Assembly: GCA_933226995.1 (NCBI GenBank) | Contig: CAKOFP010000280.1 | Location: 1 to 7,951 of the forward strand | Source of the DNA: Candidatus Nitrosopolaris rasttigaisensis | GTDB lineage: Archaea > Thermoproteota > Nitrososphaeria > Nitrososphaerales > Nitrososphaeraceae | Length of the DNA: 7,951 nt | Direction: 5' to 3' | Shown: positions 1-5,878 of the stretch, piece after piece | Numbering within the stretch: position 1 is the stretch's first letter | Layout of the letters: each line of letters opens with the position of its first letter | Made by a program: the position numbers and the translations under genes | The notes under the pieces: model-generated | The model's input: the letters and a program-made list of their open reading frames with translations, nothing else | The model's database searches: none | What the model was told of the DNA's origin: nothing

Positions 1-501
1 ATTGGGTCTTGGTGGACCAATTTCTAATATGAGTAGTTATGGCTTTAAACGTCTATTATTTGTGTGCAATAAAATTTCCCTAATATCAGATGCATCAATG
101 GCTTCCTCATCCTCACGAAATATTTTTGGCATCTTTACTCTTTGCTTGAACTTTGCAGGAACAATATCAATATCCATCCAGGTAAAATATGACTTTATTC
201 CAGCAAGGTAGGCTTTGATTGTTTTAGGTGAGATTGTCGTAGTCTCATCATTCCCATTTTTCTGCTCCAATATATAAGTTAGAAACTCATCTAATAATTC
301 ATAGACATCCATACTCTTAGCTTTAAGTGGCTTGATGATACTTGCCAAGGTGTACTGTTTACTATCAAGAAATTTCTGAAAGTGAGTTAATGCAACAGCA
401 TAGCTGGTCTTACTACTTGCGCTATTTCTTCCAATAGCTGCTAAAAACTTCTTGGCTCCATCCTGATGCATCGTGGTGTACATACTCACGGCTTTTCTCA
501 T
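1..501 (-). pseudogene. Tyrosine recombinase/integrase, N-terminal part, interrupted by a stop and cut by the window edge
   Basis: The 154 codons read from the ATG at 501 look like the N-terminal SAM-like core-binding domain of a phage/XerC-type tyrosine recombinase (helical, roughly residues 10-115, with TISPKTIKAYLAGIKSYF in the middle). The start of the catalytic domain follows (IDASDIREILLHTNNRRLKP). A TAA at 37-39 then ends the frame. After it the same frame continues to the edge as LLILEIGPPRPN, which aligns with the usual YLLxLASGGxRP segment that carries catalytic Arg I. The stop therefore most likely replaces a Tyr codon by one base, and no catalytic residue is retained upstream of it. 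A TATA-like box lies about 24-31 nt before the ATG. The fold call is good. Whether this is true decay, a sequence error or an integration-split Int(N) fragment cannot be decided here; the homology continuing past the stop argues against a split. Confidence 0.8.
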
Positions 502-524
502 AGTCTTGGGTACAGTAATGAGGA

Positions 525-532
525 ATATAAAT
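525..532 (-). promoter_or_regulatory. TATA-like box of the integrase gene
   Basis: ATTTATAT on the minus strand lies about 24-31 nt upstream of the integrase ATG at 501. This is the archaeal spacing that would give a nearly leaderless transcript. It is a positional inference only. Confidence 0.45.
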
Positions 533-604
533 CGTTAAGTATACTTTTTTCTTATAATTAATATGCATTAATTAGAAAGACTAAGACGACTTTTCGGTTA
601 TTTG

Positions 605-1402
605 TCATTGATGAGATTCGTCAGGATTAACAAGATTATCGTGCACTTCTGGTCTTTCCCCATTTATTATCGATCTGGCCGTTTGAAAGATATTAATCCA
701 CATTTGCCATGTTAATGTACCGGTGTTAGTATTTCTTCTACTTGGATGATATGAAACTATCAAAGTCTTACCATCAAAGACAGGATATATCTTATTATGA
801 CCAAACATCAGTCCTTTAACGTTGCAAACACTGCGATATGCATCAAAAGCAATCTTTCCAAGAGTCAAGATAACCTTGGTTGTCCTCTCGAGTATTTTTA
901 TTTCTGCTAGGAGGTATTGAGAACAGTTTGATATTTCAGATGGATCTGGTTTATTTAATGGCGGGACACATCGTACTGCTGCAGTCAGATAGGCATCCTT
1001 TAAAATTAATCCATCATCTCTTGATACACTTGTAGGTTTATTTGCAAATCCTGTTTCAAATAAGGCTCTTACAAGCCAATCACCAGAGCTATCCCCTGTA
1101 AATACTCTCCCCGTCCTATTCCCGCCGTGAGCAGCTGGAGCCAATCCAATAACCAATAATTTAGCATTAGGATCCCCAAAAGTTGGGACAGGTCTTGCCC
1201 AATAAACTTGATTCATAAACTTCTTCGTTTTAGTTTTTTTCAAATCTCGAATGTATTTTGATAAACGTGGACATAATTTACAATGTATAACTGTTTCATT
1301 TAATTTGTGCAATAACAAATCTTCTTCTTCAACTAACTTACCCTTTGACAATGCTAGATATAGTATATTTGAAGGCTGTATATTAATTTCGATGGTTAAC
1401 AA
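605..1402 (-). CDS. Family 5 (UDGb-type) uracil-DNA glycosylase with a 4Fe-4S cluster
   Basis: This enzyme would remove uracil, and in characterised UDGb enzymes other deaminated bases, from DNA as the first step of base excision repair. It is 265 residues long. Four cysteines fit the Fe-S ligands of family 4/5 enzymes: C41 and C44 (CKLC), C145 (RCVPP) and C160 (NCSQ). The active-site segment GLAPAAHGGNRTGRVFTG (86-103) is diagnostic of family 5, where the catalytic Asp/Asn of other UDGs is replaced by Ala. The HPSRRNTNTG motif at 219-228 is the DNA-intercalating region. The start shown is TTG at 1402; a TTG at residue 19 is a possible alternative, since the region before C41 is not conserved. 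It is divergent from the racemase-like gene with 84 bp between them. The gene is intact and the family assignment is strong. Confidence 0.94.
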   Translation of the reverse strand: MLTIEINIQPSNILYLALSKGKLVEEEDLLLHKLNETVIHCKLCPRLSKYIRDLKKTKTKKFMNQVYWARPVPTFGDPNAKLLVIGLAPAAHGGNRTGRVFTGDSSGDWLVRALFETGFANKPTSVSRDDGLILKDAYLTAAVRCVPPLNKPDPSEISNCSQYLLAEIKILERTTKVILTLGKIAFDAYRSVCNVKGLMFGHNKIYPVFDGKTLIVSYHPSRRNTNTGTLTWQMWINIFQTARSIINGERPEVHDNLVNPDESHQ

Positions 1403-1486
1403 ATACGTGCCTTGAGATAAGCCGAGTATCCCAGCATGGGGAATAGATATTTACCTGTATGATCCACAATTAATAAAGATATTACC

Positions 1487-2281
1487 TTGACAAATAATCC
1501 TGTTGCAGTCTTTGATTCAGGAGTCGGTTCATTATCAATAATTAAAGAATTAAGAAAAGAGATCCCGCATGAGGACTTGCTTTACTTTGCAGATAGACTT
1601 CATTTTCCGTACGGAAATAAATCTCATCAGCAGTTGTACGAGATTATTCTAGCATCAATAAAATTCTTAGAGAGCTACAAACCCAAGGTAATTGTACTAG
1701 CATCTATGACCCCCTCTGTCCAAATATTACAGAAAATCAGAACACGAGTCAATACCCCAATTATCGGTGTAATGCCCCCTTTAAGAGGAACAGCAAGGTT
1801 ATCAAAGAAAAAACACATAGGCATTATGGCAACTGAAGGAACCGTTTCCAGTCAGGAACTAGCTGCGCTGATTCGAAAAGAGATAGCTCAAGATGTACAC
1901 GTAACCAAATTCAATGCTTCACCAATAATAGAGCTAATAGAAAATGGCATTTACATCATTAATGAAAGAAAAACATTTGATACTATATCACACTTGCTAA
2001 TGGGAAAGCTAGAAAAAGAAGATATTGATGTAATAATTCTATGTAGCACTCATCTTTCATTGGTACGCAATTATCTTGGTTCTCTATTTCCGCTCGTAAA
2101 ATTTATAGATCCCTCCAATATTGTAGCCAAAGACGTGAAAAAATTCCTTCGCAATAATAGGATGCTTAGGAGGAGCGGAATAGGTCGGTTGCAAGTAATC
2201 GCTTCAGGAGGAAAAGATCAATTTGAACAAACTATCCGTTTGATGGGTATCAGAGAACCTATTAAAAGAGTGAATCCGTAA
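1487..2281 (+). CDS. Asp/Glu racemase-fold protein (MurI-like) lacking both catalytic cysteines
   Basis: The 264 residues match the length and two-domain pattern of glutamate racemase. Recognisable elements are FDSGVGS at 9-15 (substrate-binding Asp-Ser), YFADRLHFPYG at 33-43, ATEGTVSS at 115-122 and FIDPSNIVA at 206-214. Active MurI has the motifs ACNTA and GCTH, whose cysteines are the two proton-transfer residues. Here the matching positions read LASMTPS (S73, with Asn also changed to Met74) and LCSTHL (S187, with C186 one residue early). The Glu of the usual GVxEP loop is also Pro (GVMPP, 94-98). Racemisation is therefore unlikely by the normal mechanism, and a binding, regulatory or altered catalytic role is possible. 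These archaea lack peptidoglycan, so a cell-wall D-Glu role is not expected. Translation starts at TTG 1487, where homology begins almost at once. No clear TATA box is placed. Confidence 0.85.
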   Translation: MTNNPVAVFDSGVGSLSIIKELRKEIPHEDLLYFADRLHFPYGNKSHQQLYEIILASIKFLESYKPKVIVLASMTPSVQILQKIRTRVNTPIIGVMPPLRGTARLSKKKHIGIMATEGTVSSQELAALIRKEIAQDVHVTKFNASPIIELIENGIYIINERKTFDTISHLLMGKLEKEDIDVIILCSTHLSLVRNYLGSLFPLVKFIDPSNIVAKDVKKFLRNNRMLRRSGIGRLQVIASGGKDQFEQTIRLMGIREPIKRVNP

Positions 2282-2325
2282 ATTGCGACCAGCCTATTTG
2301 TAATCTACCTGATGTTCGATATGAA

Positions 2326-2503
2326 ATGAGAGGTTGTGTAGATAAATTATGGCAGGTGTTCATTCTTTACATCAAAATATACGCAATTTTGTGATGATCT
2401 CGCAGGATATTACATTCATCATAAACCAGATATTGATGACGAGCAGTATCAATCTGATAACGGTGAAGATTATATCAGATTCATCACACATTCAATGAAT
2501 TAA
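2326..2503 (+). pseudogene. Probable frameshifted remnant of a small unidentified gene
   Basis: Two abutting frames look protein-like. From the ATG at 2326 the frame reads MRGCVDKLWQVFILYI. At about 2370-2377 a one-base shift leads into KYTQFCDDLAGYYIHH and an acidic tail (PDIDDEQYQSDNGEDY), ending in TAA at 2501-2503. Joined, they give roughly 58 residues. The upstream frame is also open back to 2266 with two cysteines (CDQPIC), but has no start codon there. I do not recognise the family. An overlapping third frame (ATG 2350, 48 residues) is also open but has an unconvincing Ile/Ser-rich composition. Low confidence: the support is composition and frame continuity only. Confidence 0.35.
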
Positions 2504-2642
2504 CCAGTCGATCGTTCTGGCCCAGACCTCTACCGCCTGATCTCAAAACCATACCCTGCTGCTATATTCCCGGACTTGCACATTTCCTGGAAAACAATAG
2601 CAATGACAGCTCAAGAGTAGTTCACTAACTTATATTATCCGG

Positions 2643-2663
2643 TGTAGCGATTGTGTCGCTACA
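2643..2663. repeat. Perfect 8-bp inverted repeat (hairpin)
   Basis: TGTAGCGA, a 5-nt loop TTGTG, then TCGCTACA form a perfect 8-bp stem. It lies about 360 nt after the racemase-like gene and 145 nt before the next confident gene. It is not followed by a T-run, so a terminator role is not supported. It could be an operator or part of an RNA. Confidence 0.5.
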
Positions 2664-2773
2664 AGTTGTTGAGGATATGTTGCTTGCAAATGAAGACTGT
2701 GTACAACTCGTAGACAAAACTGTAGACAATAGTGGCTTCCATGTGAGTGGCAATACTAAAATTTCGAATAAAT

Positions 2774-2784
2774 TTTATTATTAA
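2774..2784 (+). promoter_or_regulatory. TATA-like box of the zinc-ribbon gene at 2809
   Basis: The A/T-only stretch TTTATTATTAA ends about 25 nt before the GTG at 2809. This is the expected archaeal TATA position for a leaderless transcript and is one reason for choosing that start. Confidence 0.4.
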
Positions 2785-2808
2785 AGGGCTAAAAATCAGA
2801 TAATCAAA

Positions 2809-2931
2809 GTGAAAACAAGAAGCTGTCCTATATGTGAAAATTGTGGCTCAAAAAAATTCAGCGTATTGAGCCGATCTGAGAATAAGATAGTGTTGCGATG
2901 TTTGGCATGTCATCGCCTGTCATCAGTTTAA
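2809..2931 (+). CDS. Small zinc-ribbon protein (40 residues)
   Basis: The GTG-started frame encodes a 40-residue, basic, single-domain zinc ribbon. It has C9-x2-C12-G (CENCG) and C31-x2-C34 (CLAC) as the likely metal knuckles, with an extra C6. Between the knuckles the pattern KFSVLSRSENKIVLR is typical of the beta-strands of a zinc ribbon. Such mini zinc ribbons are common in Nitrososphaeria and may bind nucleic acid or protein, but no specific function can be given. A TATA-like box at the right distance supports the GTG start. Its 3' end overlaps the start of the membrane-protein gene in another frame, suggesting the two are co-transcribed. Confidence 0.7.
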   Translation: MKTRSCPICENCGSKKFSVLSRSENKIVLRCLACHRLSSV

Positions 2932-3182
2932 GACTTTTTCTCCCATTAACGGATAGTTCTTACAGTTTAGGTTTAAAGTCAATAAAGATAGTAGTCATTC
3001 TTGGATTTCTGGGTATCGGTCATATGTATCCAAAAAGAAGATCGGGAGGGTTACGAATATTACTTGCCGGATTATTTTTATATTTGATTCTGCTTAGTTA
3101 CGGGTTGTTATATAATATTGAATCGCCCTTTAATTCTAGTTATCCAATCACGGTCTTTTTTTTGTTTTTAAATTTTAGATAA
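2898..3182 (+). CDS. Small TM2-like membrane protein
   Basis: This is a 94-residue protein whose core resembles TM2-type two-helix membrane proteins. A first hydrophobic helix (about 28-41) leads into the turn GIGHMYPKRRSGG (39-51, compare the family's G-xGxHxFYLG and basic loop). A second long helix follows (about 52-73). A short hydrophobic segment lies at 84-92. The function is unknown; the family is usually linked to membrane or stress-related proteins. Starts at 2898 or 2907 are both possible, and both overlap the preceding zinc-ribbon gene. The final codons run through a T-rich tract that probably ends the transcript. The first 25 residues are not obviously TM2-like, so the N-terminus is uncertain. 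Confidence 0.6.
   Translation: MFGMSSPVISLRLFLPLTDSSYSLGLKSIKIVVILGFLGIGHMYPKRRSGGLRILLAGLFLYLILLSYGLLYNIESPFNSSYPITVFFLFLNFR
3154..3170 (+). terminator. T-rich tract, probable archaeal terminator
   Basis: A run of eight or more Ts, a G and five more Ts lies just before the stop of the TM2-like gene, where plus- and minus-strand genes converge (ends at 3182 and 3204). Poly-T tracts without a hairpin are typical archaeal terminators. Confidence 0.5.
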
Positions 3183-3203
3183 ACACACAAAAATGTAACC
3201 CCT

Positions 3204-3329
3204 TTAAGATGATGTCGGATTCAGATCTTTTGCTTCTAAAAGTACTACAAGTCTACCTATAAAAGTTGCTCTAATGTTTATGAGTTGCAAACCAATTTTA
3301 TCTAATTCATTACTAAAGGATATGTTCAT
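3204..3329 (-). CDS. Hypothetical 41-residue protein, translationally coupled to the upstream mini gene
   Basis: The ATG at 3329 shares one base with the TGA of the preceding reading frame (TGATG), a classic coupled-translation arrangement. The protein (MNISFSNELDKIGLQLINIR at the N-terminus, then a hydrophobic FIGRLVVLLEA helix) has no cysteines. It could be a short amphipathic or membrane-associated helix. An in-frame upstream ATG at 3377 would give 57 residues. I do not recognise the family. It is probably the last gene of the minus-strand operon that starts with the DsrE-like gene. Confidence 0.4.
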   Translation of the reverse strand: MNISFSNELDKIGLQLINIRATFIGRLVVLLEAKDLNPTSS

Positions 3330-3480
3330 CAAATTTGTTTTAGTTTGAACCGTCCTGTTTCTGCCTCTTGTTCTAAACATTTTCTACAATAGCAATCAGT
3401 TCTATTTTTTTGCGCCATCTAGCTAAATGTTGATCTGATTTGTCCTCACTCATTATACTGCAATCTCCAATGCCTACCAT
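3329..3480 (-). pseudogene. Mini zinc protein split by a frameshift at an A7 run
   Basis: The ATG at 3480 has a GGAG Shine-Dalgarno-like motif at proper spacing and reads MVGIGDCSIMSEDKSDQHL, then ARWRKK. It stops at 3373-3375 after 35 residues, with an unconvincing end (IELIAIVENV). At the 7-A run (3405-3411) one extra A would join it to the frame NRTDCYCRKCLEQEAETGRF, then KLKQI, ending in TGA at 3329-3331. The repaired protein has 50 residues with a CxCxxC cluster. The second frame also has its own ATG at 3418 (29 residues), so two overlapping genes are an alternative. It lies 45 nt after dsrE-like on the same strand. Function unknown; probably metal-binding. Confidence 0.45.
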
Positions 3481-3525
3481 CATCTCTCCTTTTCCGAGTA
3501 ACAAAGAGGCGGAAATCCTTCTGCG

Positions 3526-3957
3526 TCAATAATCTATAACTGTCGCATTGGTCAGTAAGTTAGATAGTATCTCGGGTCTGCCTATGACTGCTCCCTCAAT
3601 TATATCGCTATTATTGTATCCAGCTATTCTTAGACATACTTCACAAATAATCACTTTTCCACCATCAGCAATAAAATTTGTTACATTTCTAGTTAGCAAA
3701 TCAAGTCCCAAATAATGATGAGGATGTTTAACTCCTATTTGTACTCCTTCCACACTGAGCAATAATGTTACATTATGTCCTAATTTTAACTGGGTAGTAG
3801 CATCGGAGATGGCTACAGTTGCTCTCCAGGGCTCATCGCTGCTAAGATGATAAACTAATGGATTACCAATTACTTTTGCGTACGCATATGAAGCTGACAA
3901 AAATGGGGTTGTTAAGCATAAAGATAATATCACCAAAAGCTTTAGGAGGGTATTCAT
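3526..3957 (-). CDS. Exported DsrE/DsrF-like protein
   Basis: This is a 143-residue protein with a Sec-type signal peptide (hydrophobic 4-26, ending SASYAYA) followed by a DsrE-like alpha/beta domain. The domain shows PLVYHLSSDEPWRATVAISD (first strand and helix, 33-52), HNVTLLLSVEGVQIG (61-75) and KVIICEVCLRIAGY (101-114), with two cysteines, C105 and C108, at the position where DsrE proteins carry their active cysteine. DsrE-family proteins act in sulfur relay, but a secreted archaeal form has no assigned role. Four N-x-S/T sequons (N62, N91, N115, N137) fit a glycosylated surface or pseudoperiplasmic protein. The ATG at 3957 is preferred over the TTG one codon earlier. A TATA-like TTTAAAAAAT (3978-3987) precedes it by 21-30 nt. 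It is followed by the mini genes on the same strand. Confidence 0.8.
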   Translation of the reverse strand: MNTLLKLLVILSLCLTTPFLSASYAYAKVIGNPLVYHLSSDEPWRATVAISDATTQLKLGHNVTLLLSVEGVQIGVKHPHHYLGLDLLTRNVTNFIADGGKVIICEVCLRIAGYNNSDIIEGAVIGRPEILSNLLTNATVIDY

Positions 3958-3977
3958 CAACCTAGAACATTTGTTGA

Positions 3978-3987
3978 ATTTTTTAAA
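3978..3987 (-). promoter_or_regulatory. TATA-like box of the DsrE-like gene
   Basis: TTTAAAAAAT on the minus strand lies 21-30 nt upstream of the ATG at 3957, the spacing expected for an archaeal core promoter. Confidence 0.4.
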
Positions 3988-4386
3988 GCAGCTAGTAAAA
4001 CAGAGTTTGGTATATAGTGAAATAATAAGTCAAATAACTGTCCTTCAGCCAATATTGAAATTACTCCAGAATTCTTCATCCACCGACTTGTGTTTTGTTC
4101 TAGAGAGAAATGAACCCTCGTTTTGACAGATTAGATTATTTTTCTAAAGTACATATCTGGTGGCAATTCTTGTACAGTTCGATCCTGCCGATAACACCGG
4201 GTAGCAGCTGAAACCAGGTGAAAAAACCATGGTAGCGAGCCGAAACATAATGGGAACAGTTGGAAGCAGGGAAAAAGAGAAAAGATCTATTAACAGCGCA
4301 TACGTAGTATATTATAGGAAACATATTATGGCATGGTTGTACGATAAAAAATAGTTTCAACTGTTCCGTACTCGTCCAGTTGTCTA
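3988..4386. other. About 400 nt with no confident gene
   Basis: On the plus strand a frame stays open from about 3853, antisense to the DsrE-like gene, to TGA 4124-4126. Its best start is TTG 3971 (51 residues, containing QITVLQPILKLLQNSSS); it is unrecognised. A second plus-strand frame from 4148 is interrupted by TAG at 4202-4204 and resumes to 4354 with QLKPGEKTMVASRNIMGTVG; it may be a remnant or chance. A minus-strand frame at 4136-4360 has an implausible Phe/Cys/His-rich composition. An imperfect direct repeat (GGTAGC-AGC-GAAAC type) occurs at about 4200-4214 and 4231-4245. Confidence 0.4.
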
Positions 4387-4673
4387 TCAGCTTAGATCTT
4401 CCGCTTTACCGTCAAATATTGCATCTATTCTGCCTTGATGTCTTATAGCCTGGTTCCTAATCGTTATTTCTAACTATGCGGATTATTGATTGTTAATCCA
4501 CAATTTTCGCATAGGTATTTCATTTTATCCCAGTCATAGAACTTAAGCATGGTGTCAGAACAATCGGGACAATCTACCGATTCTAGTAGCTGATTATCTG
4601 TAGTTATGGTAGCTGCTTGGATTAGCGGTTTTTCTAATGCTATTACGTCTTGTGTTAATGTAGCTCGTCTCAA
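4387..4673 (-). pseudogene. Zinc-ribbon protein gene with an apparent C-terminal frameshift
   Basis: The TTG at 4673 starts a 67-residue frame with a zinc ribbon: C35-x2-C38 (CPDC) and C55-x2-C58 (CENC), with LKFYDWDKMKYL between the knuckles. It ends at TAG 4470-4472 after INNPHS. Directly at that point a second frame opens without a start codon and reads LEITIRNQAIRHQGRIDAIF, then DGKAEDLS, to TGA 4387-4389. One missing base near 4471-4476 would join them into a protein of about 95 residues with a charged helical tail. The tail's composition and position strongly suggest it belongs to the gene, though no homologue could be checked. If the sequence is correct, the gene makes a shortened zinc ribbon that may still fold. 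It is divergent from the CARF-like regulator. Confidence 0.6.
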
Positions 4674-4700
4674 TCTCTTTGTCCTTTATACCAAGCACAA

Positions 4701-4713
4701 GCTATATAATACA
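4701..4713. promoter_or_regulatory. TATA box in the shared divergent spacer
   Basis: GCTATATAATACA lies about 22-34 nt before the ATG at 4735, giving a leaderless transcript for the regulator. Because TATATA is near-symmetric and lies about 30-40 nt from the TTG at 4673, it may also serve the minus-strand zinc-ribbon gene. The whole spacer is only 61 bp, so the two genes could be controlled together, for example by the regulator itself. Confidence 0.55.
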
Positions 4714-4734
4714 TATTACCTGACTTAAGTTACT

Positions 4735-5562
4735 ATGAATACTTTAGTGAGTAAACCGAAAATAATGAGTTCACTTCAAACACTTAGAGTTCATGTAGCT
4801 CCAGTTGGTTTTGAAGTAGATAGGATAGTCTTACCCGCCATCGAGATGAAAGCGGACAGAGTCTGGCTTATCATACACGATAATCCTAGTGTTGACGAGG
4901 GACATCAATTTGTCAAATCAATACGAGATAAGTTAAAGCAGGCAAGAATAGAATGTCTACAAACCGAAGCTGATAGAGTTGAACTTTTTGATATACTACG
5001 AGCGTTGAGAATAATAATTTTGAAAGAGAAAGGCAACTCGATTCTCGTAAATGTGTCGGTGGGAAGTAAGATTCAGGCTATTGCTTCCATGATGGCATGT
5101 ATGATGTTCAAAGACATTGCCATGATTAAACCCTATTATGTAATTCCTGAAAGGTATACCAGCTCACTAGCAAAAGAGGAGAAACAAGAAACTGAAGGTC
5201 TTAAACAGATCATTGGTCTGCCAGAATACAAGATTGAAATCCCTAGTGATAAATTGATAAGGTGTCTAGACTTGATAAATCGAAAAAGTGATGGGAAGAG
5301 GGGTGTACCTAAACGGGAGTTAAAGGACTCGGCTATAGAATCTGGCCTCATCCAGGAGGATGAAAAAAGAATAACCGATAGAAAGAGAACAAAAGAGCAT
5401 TACAGTGAACAAGCAGCCTACATGTCATTAAATAAGAATCTAATAGAGCCATTGCAAAAATATTGGAGATTTATTACTGAAACTAAGGTTGGAACACATC
5501 ATTTTATCTCTTTAACTGATGAGGGAAAAAATGCTTTGCATTTCCTTAGCGCAGGTATTTGA
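4735..5562 (+). CDS. HFX_2341-family transcriptional regulator (CARF-like sensor plus winged helix)
   Basis: The 275 residues match this archaeal family in both length and motifs. The N-terminal Rossmann-like domain (about 15-140) begins LRVHVAPVGFEVDRIVLPAI and contains NVSVGSKIQAIASMMAC (106-122), equivalent to the ligand-binding NxSxGxK loop of CARF-type domains. The C-terminal part (about 171-275) is a winged-helix domain ending in the HFISLTDEGKNALHF wing typical of archaeal transcription factors. Expected role: a DNA-binding regulator whose sensor binds a nucleotide-like ligand. The ligand is unknown and no CRISPR genes are in the window. The ATG at 4735 is supported by the TATA position; the internal ATG at 4765 is a second candidate because homology starts near residue 15. 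Confidence 0.85.
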   Translation: MNTLVSKPKIMSSLQTLRVHVAPVGFEVDRIVLPAIEMKADRVWLIIHDNPSVDEGHQFVKSIRDKLKQARIECLQTEADRVELFDILRALRIIILKEKGNSILVNVSVGSKIQAIASMMACMMFKDIAMIKPYYVIPERYTSSLAKEEKQETEGLKQIIGLPEYKIEIPSDKLIRCLDLINRKSDGKRGVPKRELKDSAIESGLIQEDEKRITDRKRTKEHYSEQAAYMSLNKNLIEPLQKYWRFITETKVGTHHFISLTDEGKNALHFLSAGI

Positions 5563-5878
5563 AAATCCATGAAAATTCTACTCATATTGCATCTATAATC
5601 GAGTTTATATCTGAACAGTGGTAATAAACATTGCATTTTTAAGATCATGTCAAGGTGATAATTAAGAGCGAAACCAAAAAAATTCTATCTAGAATTATTT
5701 CTTATCATGTTGTGACCACTTTGGATATGTAGGATGATTCATCTTCTAGTCGTGAGAGGACATGTTAACTCAAGCATTTTCCAAAGTAGACTTTCGAAAT
5801 TATTCTATTATTCTACCTCCCATCGTGATGACTGGATGATTCAATTATTGAGTTCCTATTTCAATAATATTAGCAATA
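5563..5878. other. 316-nt gap with one possible 52-residue ORF
   Basis: The only frame worth noting is plus strand 5734-5892, starting MIHLLVVRGHVNSSIFQSRL and ending NIDNS. Its ATG follows AGG directly, and it overlaps the TTG start of the cupin gene by 14 nt. It has no recognised domain and may be chance. A short frame from GTG to TAG at about 5655-5730 (IIKSETKKILSRIISYHVV) looks like the first helix of a small DNA-binding protein, but it ends after 25 residues. Confidence 0.35.

Larger units (their letters stand above)
2504..2808. other. Region without a confident gene; weak 43-residue ORF and a hairpin
   Basis: The first part (2504-2640) is unusually GC-rich and pyrimidine-rich for this window and contains no convincing frame. 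An ORF from GTG 2653 to TAA 2782-2784 (plus strand, 43 residues, containing EDMLLANEDCVQLVDK) is open but unrecognised and overlaps the hairpin at 2643-2663. It may be chance. The end of the region carries the promoter of the zinc-ribbon gene at 2809. Confidence 0.4.

Noticed and set aside
2..211. 69-residue plus-strand ORF at the left edge
   Set aside because: Antisense shadow of the integrase reading frame.
3853..4126. About 90 open plus-strand codons, partly antisense to the DsrE-like gene
   Set aside because: No ATG or GTG start, and half of it is antisense to a signal-peptide gene. The TTG 3971 version (51 residues) has no recognisable family, so it is mentioned only as part of the gap.
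4199..4246. Imperfect direct repeats resembling an RNA element
   Set aside because: Only two short imperfect copies; no tRNA, riboswitch or CRISPR structure could be built from them.
4136..4360. 74-residue minus-strand ORF
   Set aside because: Phe/Tyr/Cys/His-rich composition with no domain pattern, and no promoter or ribosome site. It is probably a chance open frame.
5136..5351. 71-residue minus-strand ORF inside the regulator gene
   Set aside because: Antisense shadow of the well-supported HFX_2341-type gene.
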